DNA of 64,000 bases, taken from the NCBI GenBank assembly GCA_944990035.1, contig CALYLX010000143.1:682001-746000 (forward strand). Reading direction: 5' to 3'. Of this stretch, positions 45,038-56,944 are shown one piece after another. Numbering within the stretch: the first letter of the stretch is position 1; every line of letters begins with the position of its first letter. The position numbers were made by a program, and so were the translations under genes. Under the pieces are notes generated by a model, which saw only the letters and a program-made list of their open reading frames with translations, ran no database searches and was not told where the DNA came from. This DNA comes from Clitopilus passeckerianus. Lineage: Eukaryota > Basidiomycota > Agaricomycetes > Agaricales > Entolomataceae.

Positions 45038-45448
45038 TTGACCCAGCTCGGCAACCGGAGGGACGCAACTTACTCCTTAGCTAGGAAAAGCTCTGCGCTC
45101 GGGCGGGAGCGGAACGACAATAAAGCGTTCTACTGGTTCCGGCACAACGAGCACTCCGAAGGTATCGACGGAGTTCTAGCCGATTCTGCAAACATCTTTG
45201 TCCTGCAAGCAACGATCACGAACGAACACTGTTGCCCCGTTGAAGGTCTTCGCAAGGTGTGGAGCCTCCTGGGCACCAACCAGGACCAACAACGTGTTTG
45301 GCACTTTGTCACAGTGGTGAACGACGAGGGATTGGCTTTGGATTCTGTGACCATTTTCGGAGAAAAGTTGGCTGAATTATGTCTGCCAGTGGGGGAGGAT
45401 CGAGTTCCGATTCAGGTCTGGGGGTATGTTCTTCCGAAGACAGCGTGA
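45038..45448 (+). pseudogene. C-terminal fragment, possibly endonuclease-like (crinkler-type) protein
   Basis: A 136-codon frame with no ATG start and a stop upstream reads IDGVLADSANIFVLQATITN, VEGLRKVWSLLG, RVWHFVTVVNDEGLALDSVT and RVPIQVWGYVLPK. The order D...IFVLQAT, GLxKVW, WHFVxVV, VQVWGxVL resembles the C-terminal PD-(D/E)xK-like region of proteins abundant in basidiomycetes (crinkler or retro-element-associated NTPases), from memory only. The rest of such a protein is not found upstream, so this is a fragment, or an exon of a gene whose 5' part I cannot recognise. Confidence 0.35.
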
Positions 45449-45655
45449 GTTTTGGTAGTTCAAATATTCCAAAGGGACCCTTCATACACTACCATAGCGA
45501 TAAATAGCGTGTATCCATATTCGTACATATTATTAGTTACTTTAATTGACCTTGTAAGTTATCCAATCCATCCCGAACCCAATAAATTATCGTACAAAAG
45601 TAGCTTGTCCCAGTTCGTTCCGTGGCTTGAGCTTGAACCCGTCAAAGAATCTCGA

Positions 45656-47443
45656 TCAAACTGCGCGACCAAACTCTTTCTCCTCATCAAAGCTCTCCTC
45701 CTTATCACTGCCTCCGCGATCCATACTCCGGTTCAAATCCAACGGAATCGTATACTCGCTCCTTGTCGCATCAATAGTCGACAACTCTTCACCTATCCCT
45801 GTTCCTGTTGCAGTCCCAGACCCGTGCCGTCCATGGGTGAAATGTATCGAGCCAACACCTTGTTCCATAGAATCAGGCGAGACGTGGGTACGTTGAGTGG
45901 TGGGGGTGTAGTAATCTGACTTGATCCCAGTCCGAACGATGACGAGAGAGAAGATAATCCCAACCAACGGGGTAGCCTAGAACGAATCCCGAGTCTTAGT
46001 TCCGAATTCAAGGAGGATATACAGAGGAAATGTAACGCACCATATCAATGATAATCGGCACCGACCCTCTCCCGCCTTTCTCGACCTCCAGCACGATGAT
46101 ATATGCAATAAGGTATATGACGTTCAGAATGCCGCTCTCAATGACGATCCTTGCGATCGGGAGGAGATTTGAACGTCCTGAGGTATTAAGCAACTGCCGC
46201 CCATGTCTTCGTGCTTTGGCGTTAAAGGAAGGTGCCATAGGGGTTGTTGGCGAGAAGGGACTTTTCAAGGATGCTCCACACGTTCGGGTTCGAGAGTGAG
46301 AGTGGGCCGTGTGGTATTCGGTACGTTTTGAAGATGAAGGAGCGAAATGTAAAGAGGCGGTGTTGTTTTTTCGGAATTGGTTCTCAGTAGCCCAAATTCG
46401 ATATGCGACGAGGGCTACGCGTCAATTCGCATCAGTCGTCATATCGTAAGGAGGAGAAAGGAGAGGACATACAAGTGGCCACAGCATTAGACACTAATGA
46501 GAGTATGAACGTCGCCAGACCCCATATGTGTGCTCGTACAAGGATGAACTTCCCCGCCACGAGATGTTGGGTCGCCCAGATTGACATGTAGCAGAGGACT
46601 ATACGAAAGTACGAGTCAATATGATGGCGTGGAAGAGAATTAAGATGATAATCACCAGCACTCGCAACAGCACAAGCCGTCGGGAAAGCGATCAGCCACC
46701 AGTTCCTCGACCAGACAATGAAGCACCGGTATATCTATACGTCCGTAGAGTTAGTATCAGTTCAAATACCGTCTAACGAGAAGGAGTTCGACGTACAGCG
46801 ATGAAATCCCCTAAAATCATCATACTGAAGAAAATCGCCCGCTTGGCCACATTCATCGGGAGTGTTAGGTCCAGCAGACGTGCTTGGCGGTGCGCACGGT
46901 CGTAGGAGAGGAACGCGTCAAAGATGATGGAGGTGTTGAGGGCTAGTTGGGCGGTGGCGAGTCCGAACATCAATCTGTATGGCGGGCATAGGTGAGGAAG
47001 GTGAGTTCATGATGGTGGGGGGAGATGGACATACAAAGATGTGATGATAAAAGGTAAGTTGAGCGGGCCGCCTCGCCGTTTCCAGATGAGGACGTAGAGC
47101 GTGAGTACGGTTAGGACGAAGAACACGCCTGGTGAGGGAGGGTTAGTTCAGATATGAGAAGGAACTGAAGAGAGAAGAGATGTGTGGACAAGCAAAGAAC
47201 AGAAGCAGTTCGGATGTTGATCATGGTCGGAGTGAAGGAAGAAGAGAAAGAAAATAAATTTCGTACCATACAAACACGCTTCAAAAACCAACCCAGCGAG
47301 TTCCGCAACGTCGTTTTGCATCTTCTCAGCCAGGTAAAGGAAGAGCGACACGCAATGACTAGGAAACAGAAAAGCGGTCCAGAGTGCGATGGGTGTGTCA
47401 AAAACATTGCGACTTGATAAACCTCCGCAGGCTCGCTTGGCAT
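45656..47443 (-). CDS. Multi-pass membrane protein, copy 2
   Basis: Minus-strand exon segments read, in order: SLFLYLAEKMQNDVAELAGL, FFVLTVLTLYVLIWKRRGGP, LMFGLATAQLALNTSIIFDA, AKRAIFFSMMILGDFIAIYR, WSRNWWLIAFPTACAVASA, AHMWGLATFILSLVSNAVAT, ARIVIESGILNVIYLIAYII, and PLVGIIFSLVIVRTGIKSD, followed by a hydrophilic tail ending KEESFDEEKEFGRAV. This gives about seven membrane spans with the IYRxFIVWxRNWW and ARIVIESG signatures of the receptor-like membrane families of Agaricomycetes. Function unknown. The N-terminus is uncertain: the frame starting MPSEPAEVYQVAMFLTHPSH appears to be one base out of register with SLFLYLAEKMQND, so either a splice is missed or there is a frameshift near 47340. 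The stop at 45656 is firm. Confidence 0.6.
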
Positions 47444-49252
47444 GTGATGAACAAGGATCGAAAGTACATCCGGATAGCTAGAGATCCAAGAGAATCAGGC
47501 ACAAGCATCGCCATCACGAGTCTGTTTCCGTCAGCCTGAGCATGGAGACGGGAGTTGACGTGGGCAAGAGAGCAGTTGCGCAGTGGAGGAAGGAAGAGGA
47601 AAGGCTAGTTTTGTCATCTCTCGATCTGTTCGGAATCCAGACATAGAATAATTGTGGATGCGTAGAGATTATCTGTCGATCAGGAGGGGATGAAACACTG
47701 ATAGGTAGGCGACGATTGGCTGAGAAGCATAAGGCTATTTGGTTGACGTCAAGAAGTTGTGCATGGTGTAAGTAAGCCGGTGATGGGTATCAAGGAGATC
47801 TGTCGTGCGAAGCTCACGGGGCTGGAGGCCTGGTGATCGTATTGCGCAAATATGGCTTGTGAGCGCGTCTTGGCTACTTGGGTTGGGACATGCATCATAT
47901 CGTGAAGAGCTGGGTATGGAAGGGCGATAAGTGGAAGTTCAGCGAAAGAAGATGTGTTATGAATACCAGATGTCTTCATGGATGACGCTTGGCTCGAGTC
48001 AACTCTTCCGAATCATCAGTCGAATTTAGCTCCCTCGGCTCTACAGTATGGTCTGCCGTGCAGCGCAGGGTCCCGAGTAAGTCGTGCCTTGCAGCGGAAG
48101 GCACTACATATCCTTTCGTACCAGCGTCCCACACCCATTGCCGCGTAATAGTCAGCAATTCACGATGTGTATCAACATATGTTTAGAATGACATAAGAAT
48201 TGTGGCTGGATGGATAGATTCCGAATAAACTCCTTGTTGGTGATCTTGAGTATGAGGAGGATAGGTGGGGAGTCGAGTTTGGTGCCAAGGTGGGCTTATG
48301 CATAGGATTTGGAAAGTTGAATGCGAGGGCTGCCAACGCGTTTGCTGGGGAAGACAGAACGGTTTTCCCGGACCGTGGGTATGTACTGTATGAGCAGATA
48401 AGAAAGATTATCGGGGATCTTATCTCATTTCTATTTGTCACTGTTAGTTCGCAAAGCCATCGGGCTATTCGCAGCCGCAACGAAATCCGCCGCCACTGCA
48501 AGTCCGCCACATCGTTGACCACCTCGAGATACCATAAACTGCACTTCGCTCCACCGTATGCCTGTGTCGAAGTCATGCTGGGCACCCCAAGTGCCTAGTG
48601 CAATGACGGACAAGAAACTTAGACCACAATCAAACTTCGTAGCCAACGCTTGGGTCAACGGCACCGCTGAATTTACGTCGCTCGGAACGTAGGGTGCTTT
48701 ACACGCAGAAAATGATGTTCATCCTGCAAGCATTGTCAAGATAGGTAAGTGCTTGTGAATCAGCCAATGCAGAGGTATATACTGAAGAATCAGGAAACTA
48801 GCGCTCGCAGATACCAAGGCCGTCATGTGCCCCAGAGGCTGTCCAGACGCAATACAATTCGACCCTTCTGTAGAACAAGAAATGTAATTTCATCCCCCGG
48901 ATAGCGGCTCTGAGTACTGTCGCGGGGAGAAACGGCGAAGGCTCTGATATGATATGACCCTTATTGAGGTTGATATCTGGTTCGTGCTTTCTTTCCCAAA
49001 CGACCCTGTCACCTATTGAATACAAACTAATCTTTTGTGTACGGGTTGAGGCAGCTGGGGTTGGAAATGTACGCTGTTCATCAAATATGTGTCGATAACG
49101 GTCGACTTACCAAGCAGCGTACCCAGGCACGGGCGTCTGTCTGCCTGCACGTTGCCACCATCCATCAGACATTCTTGTAAGTTGGTTGAACACCACCATC
49201 CTCCCCCTTTGAATGGTCTAGTAGTAACTATCCTCTTCAGCACTTCTCAGGA
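47444..49252. other. Intergenic region without a supported gene
   Basis: A minus-strand frame at 48431-48664 (QRCGGLAVAADFVAAANSPM) faintly resembles a membrane-protein C-terminal part, but it is interrupted by stops. Other frames lack motifs. I make no gene call. Confidence 0.4.
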
Positions 49253-52200
49253 ATGCACAATCTCCTGTTCAAGTCGAGGAAAGCTCTTGAGAACTTCCAG
49301 GTCGGCAGAACCTTGACACAACCTAGCAATCTGCGCTCTATCAGAGCACCCTCAGTCAGCCGGTCTTCGTCACCGTCGTTAGCCGTCGTTCCAGATGGAG
49401 GGAAGATTGTCAACGAGGAAGCGACTGTTGACAGCCAGGAAGCCTTCGATGCCTCTGATAGACCATCCATTAGTGCAGGCAACATCGATAGCTCGCAGGT
49501 GCGTTCCAGGCGCCAGATAGACATCATCTGACAAGCTCTGATAAGGCGATTATCTAGACTTCACTGAGGCACTCTCTGCCCAAGGTGGATCCTCAGATTT
49601 CGCCCTCGACTTCCCATCCGACTGAAACGTCGCCACTGCCCGCGGTTGAAGCTGTCACAGATGCAATTCCTATAACAGCCATACATCAAGATCGTCAAGT
49701 ACCTGCAGTGGTTATCTCTCACAGTCGGTTGACGGCTGGAAGTGCCCTCAACATCATCGTTGGTCACCAGACACTTCATGAAGGCGCACCTATCCTCGTA
49801 TGTCGCCCCTTAGGAGCGTTTCCGCACCAAAGCTGATTGTAGACATGCTAGATCCAACTCAAGACCATTCTCGAACCCATACCAGCGGCCCATGATTCCC
49901 GAACCGCCGAAACCGACCAACGCTCACGTTGCTTCGAAGGAACCCGTGTGCAGGTTCTCAGCGAAATCGAGAACTGGGTCATGGGACAAGGAAACACCGC
50001 CTCCGTGTTCGTTCTGGATGGAGTAGCTGGTATAGGGAAAACCACTGTCGCTCAAACCATTGCTGAGCGTGCGGCTCTTGCTGGCATCCTCGGGGCTAGT
50101 TTCTTCTTCTCCAGGAACGAGGAGCAGCGGAGGACCGGCAAGCATTTCTTCTCCACCCTCTGCTTCCAACTCGCTCGCTACAGCGAAGCATTTGCTCGTA
50201 AAATTGAGGAAGCTTTGAAGAAGAATCCTGACGCTACGCAGAAGACCCTACTCCAGCAATTCACACTTCTCATTCTGCAACCCCTCCAATCGTTGCTCTC
50301 GCATGACGGCCCACCCATCCTGCTTGTCATTGACGCCCTTGATGAATGCGAGGAGGAAGATGCCAAGATAGTCCTGTCGACTCTCGTTCAAGAAGTCCAT
50401 AACATGCCTCAGCTCAAGATCTTCACCACCTCTCGCCCCGAATGGCATATCCGTGACGTCCTTGATCGAGACGATTATCACGAGAGGTTTCATCTCCATG
50501 AAATCGAGGACTCGGTTGTTCACTCCGATATCGAGTTATACCTCCGGTTCTCTTTATCGGCCGACCAAGTACAGCGAACCTTACCCAGGCTCCATCCCCC
50601 ATGGCAGCCGAGCGACGAGGAAATGACGATCCTTTGTGGGTTATGTGGAACCCTGTTCATCATCGCCGCCACCGCTGCGAAATTCATCCTCGACAACAAA
50701 CGTTCTGATCCCAGGAAGCAGTTAGGGCGTCTGTTCGATGGGATATCTCTTGAAGACTTCTCCGGCTCGAGACGCACCGATGTGATGGATAAGATGTACC
50801 TCCAAATCCTCAGGTCGTCCGCTCCCGAAGATTTGGACGAAGATGACGACTGGATCCGTGCTTATCAGACAATCGTCGGTGCCATCATCGTCTTGCAGAA
50901 CCCACTCCCTTGTCAGGCACTGGCTGCACTTCTCGATATTGATCCCGCCACCATCGAGAATACCCTGTTTCACCTCCATTCGCTTGTTGCTCCTAGTGGC
51001 GACGACCTCGTATTCCGTATACATCACAAATCATTCCCTGATTTTATCACTGACGAGGATCGCATCTCCCGCGCGCTAAGGCCTTCCACCTCCAAGGACG
51101 ATGGTTTGAGCATCACTCAGCAGTTCCTTATCGACTCCAAGTCGCATCATCGAAGGATGGCCAAAGAATGCTTCCGGATCATGCTTCGGATCGTCAAGGA
51201 GAACGTCGGGCAGATTGGGGCTGCGCAGCTTTACATGGATGCATCTGAGATGGAACATCTTGGGCGACGTTTTGCTACTCCTGAGCTTGCCTATGCTTGC
51301 ACCCAATGGGCATCTCATCTCAAGGAGGGAGGCATTGACGGTGACCTACGACGTCATCTGGAATCGTGGACATCGAACCAGGTCATGGCGTGGTTAGAGC
51401 TGCTTACTATTATTGAGCAAACGGATACGGCGTGTCATAGTCTGGGCAAGGCAAGTAGGACCATCGTACGTGTGCTTTACATTACGTGTCTGTTCTCGCA
51501 CTGATTCAGATTGTCAACAGGCACATGTCAGCCAATGGGAAGCGAAGGCCCTTATCCAGGAGCTACTCGCCGACACCTGGAGGTTTGTGCAGCGCAATAA
51601 CGATACCCTGAAACTCTCCCCACTACAAATCTACCACTCCGGTCTCCCCTTCACCCCGCCAGAAACTGCCATCTATAGGCACAACCATGGCCTACACCAT
51701 CTCAAACTAAGAGTGGTATCCGGCATTGAGAAGAATTGGGGACCTGCTATCGCCACTTTGGTCGGCCACAAGCAGGGTGTGCTGTCTGTCGCCTTCTCAA
51801 ATGATGGTCTCCGACTGGCTACGGCGTCTGTTGATCAGACTATTCAGCTATGGGATGCCGTGACTGGGATCAATATCGCCACTATTACCGGCCATACAGG
51901 AGTCGTCAAATGCGTGGCATTCTCAGGGGCGAGCGCCAGACTTGCATCTGCCTCTGAAGATTCCACTGTTCAAATCTGGAACGGACGAACAGGAGCCCAT
52001 ATTATGACCCTTTATGGTCATTCTAGTGGCGTCAATGCCGTTGCATTTTCGAATAGCGGGTTACAACTCGTATCGGGTTCGGCAGATACCACGATTAGGC
52101 TTTGGGATGCCATTAGAGGCACGCATGTTGCAGCCGCTGAAGGACACTCTGGAGCCGTCAACTCCGTAGCTATCTCGCCAGATGGGCTCAAATTTGCCTC

Positions 52201-53566
52201 AGCATCGGATGATCACTCCATTCGTATATGGTCGTGGAAGAACCCTTCCCCTCTCTTCATTATCCACGAACATTCGGACAGGGTGCAATGTGTAGCATTT
52301 TCCCCTGATGGTTCACGCGTTGCGTCTGGATCCTGCGATCAAACGATCCGGTTATGGGACACAAGCACGAGCTCTTCCATTGCCACTCTTCATGGGCATT
52401 CTGCCGAAGTCTCATCACTTACATTCTCGAGTGATGGCACCATGCTAGCCTCCGCCTCAAGCGATCGCAGCGTCCTCCTGTGGAACCCTCACACCGGTAT
52501 ACAGATTACAACTCTTGGCAGACATTCGAGCCAAATTAGGTCGGTAGCCTTCTCAAACGACGGATCAAGAGTGGCCTCAGCATCAGAAGATCATTTGGTC
52601 CAACTCTGGGATGGCCGGATAACCACTTCAACCCTCCCAGTTGACAGCCACACCAGTATCGTGGCTTGGATATCCTTCTCACCGGACGGTTCAAAGTTCG
52701 CGACAGCGTCTGGCGATCACACCGTCTGCATATGGGATGGCGATTCAGGGACTCGTATCACCACCATTCACGGTCACACTGACTTCGTTAGGTCTGTGGC
52801 CTTCTGCGGTGACGGATCCAAACTAGCATCGGCCTCCCATGATCAGAGCGTTAGGCTCTGGGATGGTGTAACAGGCGCTCACATCGCCACATTGAACGGG
52901 CATTCTGACCGAGTCATCTCCGTCGCCTACACATATGACGGCTCTCGAGTTGCATCCGCATCCAATGACTACACCATTCGTCTGTGGGATGGACGATCGG
53001 GAGAATTTCTTGCGACTCTTGAAGGTCATACCAAGTGGGTTATGACCGTTGCCTTCTCAAGGGATGGCTCACGACTCGCATCCGGCGCTTTTGACGATAC
53101 CGTTCGCCTCTGGGACGGCCAGAGCGGAGCTCCCATTGCCACTCTGACCGACCATTCGAACAAGATTAACTACGTCACCTTCAATGGTAGTTCCGTCTTC
53201 GCATCTGTTTCCATCGACAAGTCTGTTCGTTTCTGGGAAGCCGAAACAGGCTCGCACATCTCGACATTCAGCAGTGAAGCATTTGCGGTTCTTTGCATCG
53301 CCTTTTGCTTTGATTCTGAAGACGAAGCCTCAGAATCTGACCGAATACTGATGCTAGTACGGCGTTATAAACCGGGGCTCACGGGCCTTGTTTCTGTGAA
53401 GCAAACGGATGGTGGAAGCTTTAAAGTGACCCCGTTTTGCTGGTTCCCTCCCCAGTTGGTGGTTGGCGCTTCGTTCACAACCAACCGATCTGGCTCTAGG
53501 GTTGCAGTCGGGTGCAGAACCGGACGTACACTTTTACTAGATACATCAACGCTATCCTTGACATGA
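49253..53566 (+). CDS. NACHT-WD40 (NLR-like) protein
   Basis: Four exons, 49253-49498, 49558-49797, 49852-51465 and 51521-53566, give 1381 aa in phase. The N-terminal 160 residues are Ser/Pro-rich without a recognised effector domain. A NACHT-type NTPase follows: PIPAAHDSRTAETDQRSRCF, Walker A GVAGIGKTT (about residues 219-227), FFFSRNEEQRR, Walker B ILLVIDALDECEEEDA. Next is a helical linker typical of the family (YHSGLPFTPPETAIYRHN). From about residue 773 there are 12 clear WD40 repeats of about 42 aa (for example HGHTDFVRSVAFCGDGSKLA) plus a degenerate tail long enough for two more, consistent with two seven-bladed propellers. Such STAND proteins are used for non-self recognition and heterokaryon incompatibility in fungi (family knowledge). 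No truncation seen; the start Met is the first in frame after an upstream AG and may not be the true first exon. Confidence 0.85.
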
Positions 53567-53906
53567 ACCTCTTGTACATTTAGCTCAAGTCGGTTTTAGT
53601 GCTATGTTATCTCATGATTAATTAAGTTTAGATCCATAACCTTTTAGCCTAGGTGTCTGAATATTATGGGAAGAGTGTCCCGTAACAATAAGCTAGAGAC
53701 GAAACGACCAAAATCCATTTACTTCATGCACACTTGATTGCGTTCAAAATACAATAGATAAATGGTAACGTGCCACACGCCCCCATCAGTACTGGGCCCA
53801 AAACCCCTCAGTCCTGGCATTCAATGGTCCTTTTTCTCGAGTCGAAATCCGCCCGTGTGGTTACTTGCACTAGGAATACGAATCCAAGTGCTGATCTACA
53901 AAATCA
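53567..53906. other. Intergenic region between convergent genes
   Basis: About 340 nt between the 3' ends of the NLR-like gene and the EF2-like gene. AT-rich; no gene seen. Confidence 0.5.
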
Positions 53907-56900
53907 CTACAAGATGTCGTAGTGAGTGTAAACTGAAGACGGTATCTCAGGCTACAAACGCAAAATTGCTGTGAGCATTGCTATTTGTCGTGGCTAGGAC
54001 GCAAACAACACACCTTAAGACCTTTCCGCTTGCGAATCCCAACGACAAGCTGCTCTAATGGACTACCCATATCAAACGGTGCTATTGATAGAATCATGAG
54101 ATTCCGACGAGATACAGAGAGAACCCCAGCTGTACTTACACCCGTCTATGACTTCCCAGCGATCAAAGATACATTGTGAAGCAGCCTTGCCGTTGGTGAT
54201 GGGACGCAAATCATCTTCAAGGCCGAATGAATTAGATACAGGAAGGTAGGCCTTGACCGTATGCACTGGTGTTCCAATTCCACGTCTCCGACCTTCGCTG
54301 AAGAGTTGTCCTCCACGCTTGTTCAGGACACGGTAAATGCCGTCAAGGACGTCTTCGGGACATTGTATTTCAACTAGGGTGCGCGGTGAATACGGCCTGC
54401 CCGAGGATTCGTTGAAGAGAGAGCGCGGATACATACCAGTATAAATCGGCTCCTGGATACCTGGTTCGGCCAGAAGAGAGGCGGCGTAACATGCCCTACG
54501 CATGGCAGGGATGATCTGTCCACCTCCACGATGAATTGCATCACTCATCAGCTAATGACGCGTAAATGAGCCTTCGCTGACGCCAATGCAGTCAAATAGA
54601 ACAGGGACGAACCCTAAACGTACCGTGACATCCATAATGTTAACTCTGACCCCTCGCATACTCTCCTCACAAAGAACACCCTCTTTGGTCGCCCACTGAA
54701 ATGCAGCCGTCGCCGAATCCTTGATCTCGTTCAGATACTGTATGCCTTTTGTAGTATCAACCAATACGTTAGGCCCCGTCGTATCAGGACCAAAACACCA
54801 TATCTTCCTGGCTTCGACGACATCCCATCCATATTCATCAGCAAGCATATGGGCACGAGCTTTGAACTCGTCACGAGCGTTGACCTCGCCAAATTCGATA
54901 GCCTCAGTGAGCTTCGAGGAAAGAGGAAGAGCTTTAGCGAAGATACGAGTGTGCCGGTTTGCGGTCTTGGTTGTGGCGACGATACGGGACTCGGCTTTGA
55001 CTGTCTCGCGGTAGGAAGTGAACGGGTGAGATACGTTCAACTCAACTCCATCGCTGGCAAGGTCGGTTTGGAGAGCCTAATGATCATGATCTGAGGACTC
55101 GGATGCGAGATACGCGAAAAATTGAAAAGGATAGTGGACTGACCTTCAAGCGAGTTTCTAGATGAGCTTCTCCTGTACCCGCAACGATGTGTTCACCAGT
55201 TGTGTCTGACACCGAGGTTTCCAAAGCTGGGTCTGACTTGGACAGAGCCTTGAGAGCTTCGACGAGTTTTGGAAGATCGGAGGCCTTTTTAGGCTCAATG
55301 GCGACCTGGACGACTGGGCAGATCGATAGCTTTATGGGTCTGATATTGAAAGTGGTTTCCGAGGTCGTTAAAGTGCCACTGTGGAGCAAGAACTGGTCTA
55401 TGCCGAGTAATCCGACAATATTGCCCGCAGAACAGGACTCAATCTCGGTGAGCTGGGCGGAAGACCCCATGATTACGATACCCTTGATGGGCTTGTTGGT
55501 AAAGAGGTCGTTGTTAACATTGAACCGGCGGCGTATATCGCCTGGCACGTAATCTGGGCCTTGAATGCGGATTTTAGACCCCGTGGAGACGGTTCCGGAG
55601 AAAATACGACCTAGAGCGTAGAAACGCCCCTTCTCGGAAGTAGGGATCATCTTGGAGATGTAGATGATAAGAGGGCCCGCAGAGTCACAGTTACGAATGG
55701 CCGCGGAAGATTCGTCATCCATGGGGCCTGAGTAGAGCGTCTCGACACGATACGACTGGGCAAATAGGGGAGAGGGTAGGTGAATGGCGATCATTGGTAA
55801 GAGAGCCTCGTCGATGGGTATGAACTTCCTCATGACTAGGTTAAACAGCGCGGTTCCACGGATATCGAGCTCATCTGAGGTGAGCTGGATATCTAGCTTC
55901 GTTAGAATGGGTAAGATAGCGTCAGGGTTAGAGGGATTCATGGCCGCGTTGAAGATCTCGAAGATAGGGTCAAGAACGAACATGTTGAACGCGCGCTCGA
56001 GAGGCCGACCATCGTCGTCAGTAGGCCTAGTGGTCCACTTCTTGGTCGAGGCGTTGAAAAAGTTGTCACCCCACAACTTTGACATTATCTTGTGTCTGTC
56101 AATGCCGAACTGCTTGGAATACCGAACAGCGAATCGATCAAGAGTAAAGCCCCATCCGTAGAGTCCCGAGCAGAATGCCACAGTACCCTTTGCAGGAGAA
56201 ACACGAAGGTCGCCAAGAGAAGTTGGTAGGAAGTTAGAAGGGGATGTGGACATAACCAGGTGAATTTCATCGATGGTGGTCAGGAATGATTGGTAGAGGG
56301 ATTCCTTGTCGGCGTCATTCTGCAGTGCTGCGTCGAGTTTGTTGATGACGACGACAGGCAGGAGGCGTTCTCGGATGGCTTGGCGGAGGGTAGTTTCTGT
56401 CTGAAGCCGGACACCTTCGGTGCAGTCGACAGTGAGGATTGCACCGTCGGTGATGTGGAGAGAAGCTGAGGTGTCAAATGAAAAGTCGGCGCGACCTGGC
56501 GTATCCATGATGTTGATCAAAAACTCGGTACCTAGAAGATATCCGTATATGTAAACATCGTAACCATAATAATATATAGTGATCTGGGCCAATCACTAAC
56601 TGACCGTTTGTCTCCTGCTTTTCTTTAACAGCCAAAAGGTCGTATACATCGAGGTCAAGGTACATCAACGCTGACCCCGCCTGAGGCGTCGATAAGGTGT
56701 CTCCTTCCGCATTGTGATCATCCACGAAATTCGGATGATCTCCCACCTCCAAGGAGGCGGAAGGTGTAACGCTGTATTTTTTTGCCAGAGAGCCCACGAG
56801 AGTGGACTTTCCATGGCTAGCTGGAAGGTCGACATTTATCAAAGTTGCCCTTGGGGAGACGACAGCATAGAGGGCTTACAGTTTCCAATAATGCAGAGAT

Positions 56901-56944
56901 TGCGCATGTTCTTGGGGTGGCCCATGAGCTGGCGGATCTTGTCT
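53907..56944 (-). CDS. Divergent elongation factor 2 paralogue with altered catalytic sites
   Basis: Exons traced from the 3' end are 53907-53951, 54014-54081, 54140-54373, 54437-54551, 54624-55076, 55144-56531 and 56605 to about 56842, with a further 5' segment near 56880-56944 ([20 protein letters not shown]). All EF2 domains are recognisable: GTP domain (INKLD G4), [124 protein letters not shown]. Key positions differ. VDHGKST reads [11 protein letters not shown], the switch I RGITI is absent (GDTLSTPQ), G3 DSPGH reads DTPGR (Arg codon 56491-56493), and FDHW carrying the diphthamide His reads FDRW (Arg codon 54159-54161). Sequence is diverged throughout. The junction between the 5' segment and the P-loop exon does not fit in phase, so this may be a decaying copy. 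A standard EF2 gene must exist elsewhere in the genome (inference). Confidence 0.75.

Noticed and set aside
48172..48664. Minus-strand frames resembling a membrane protein
   Set aside because: Stops and frame changes interrupt it and the similarity is too weak to call even a pseudogene.
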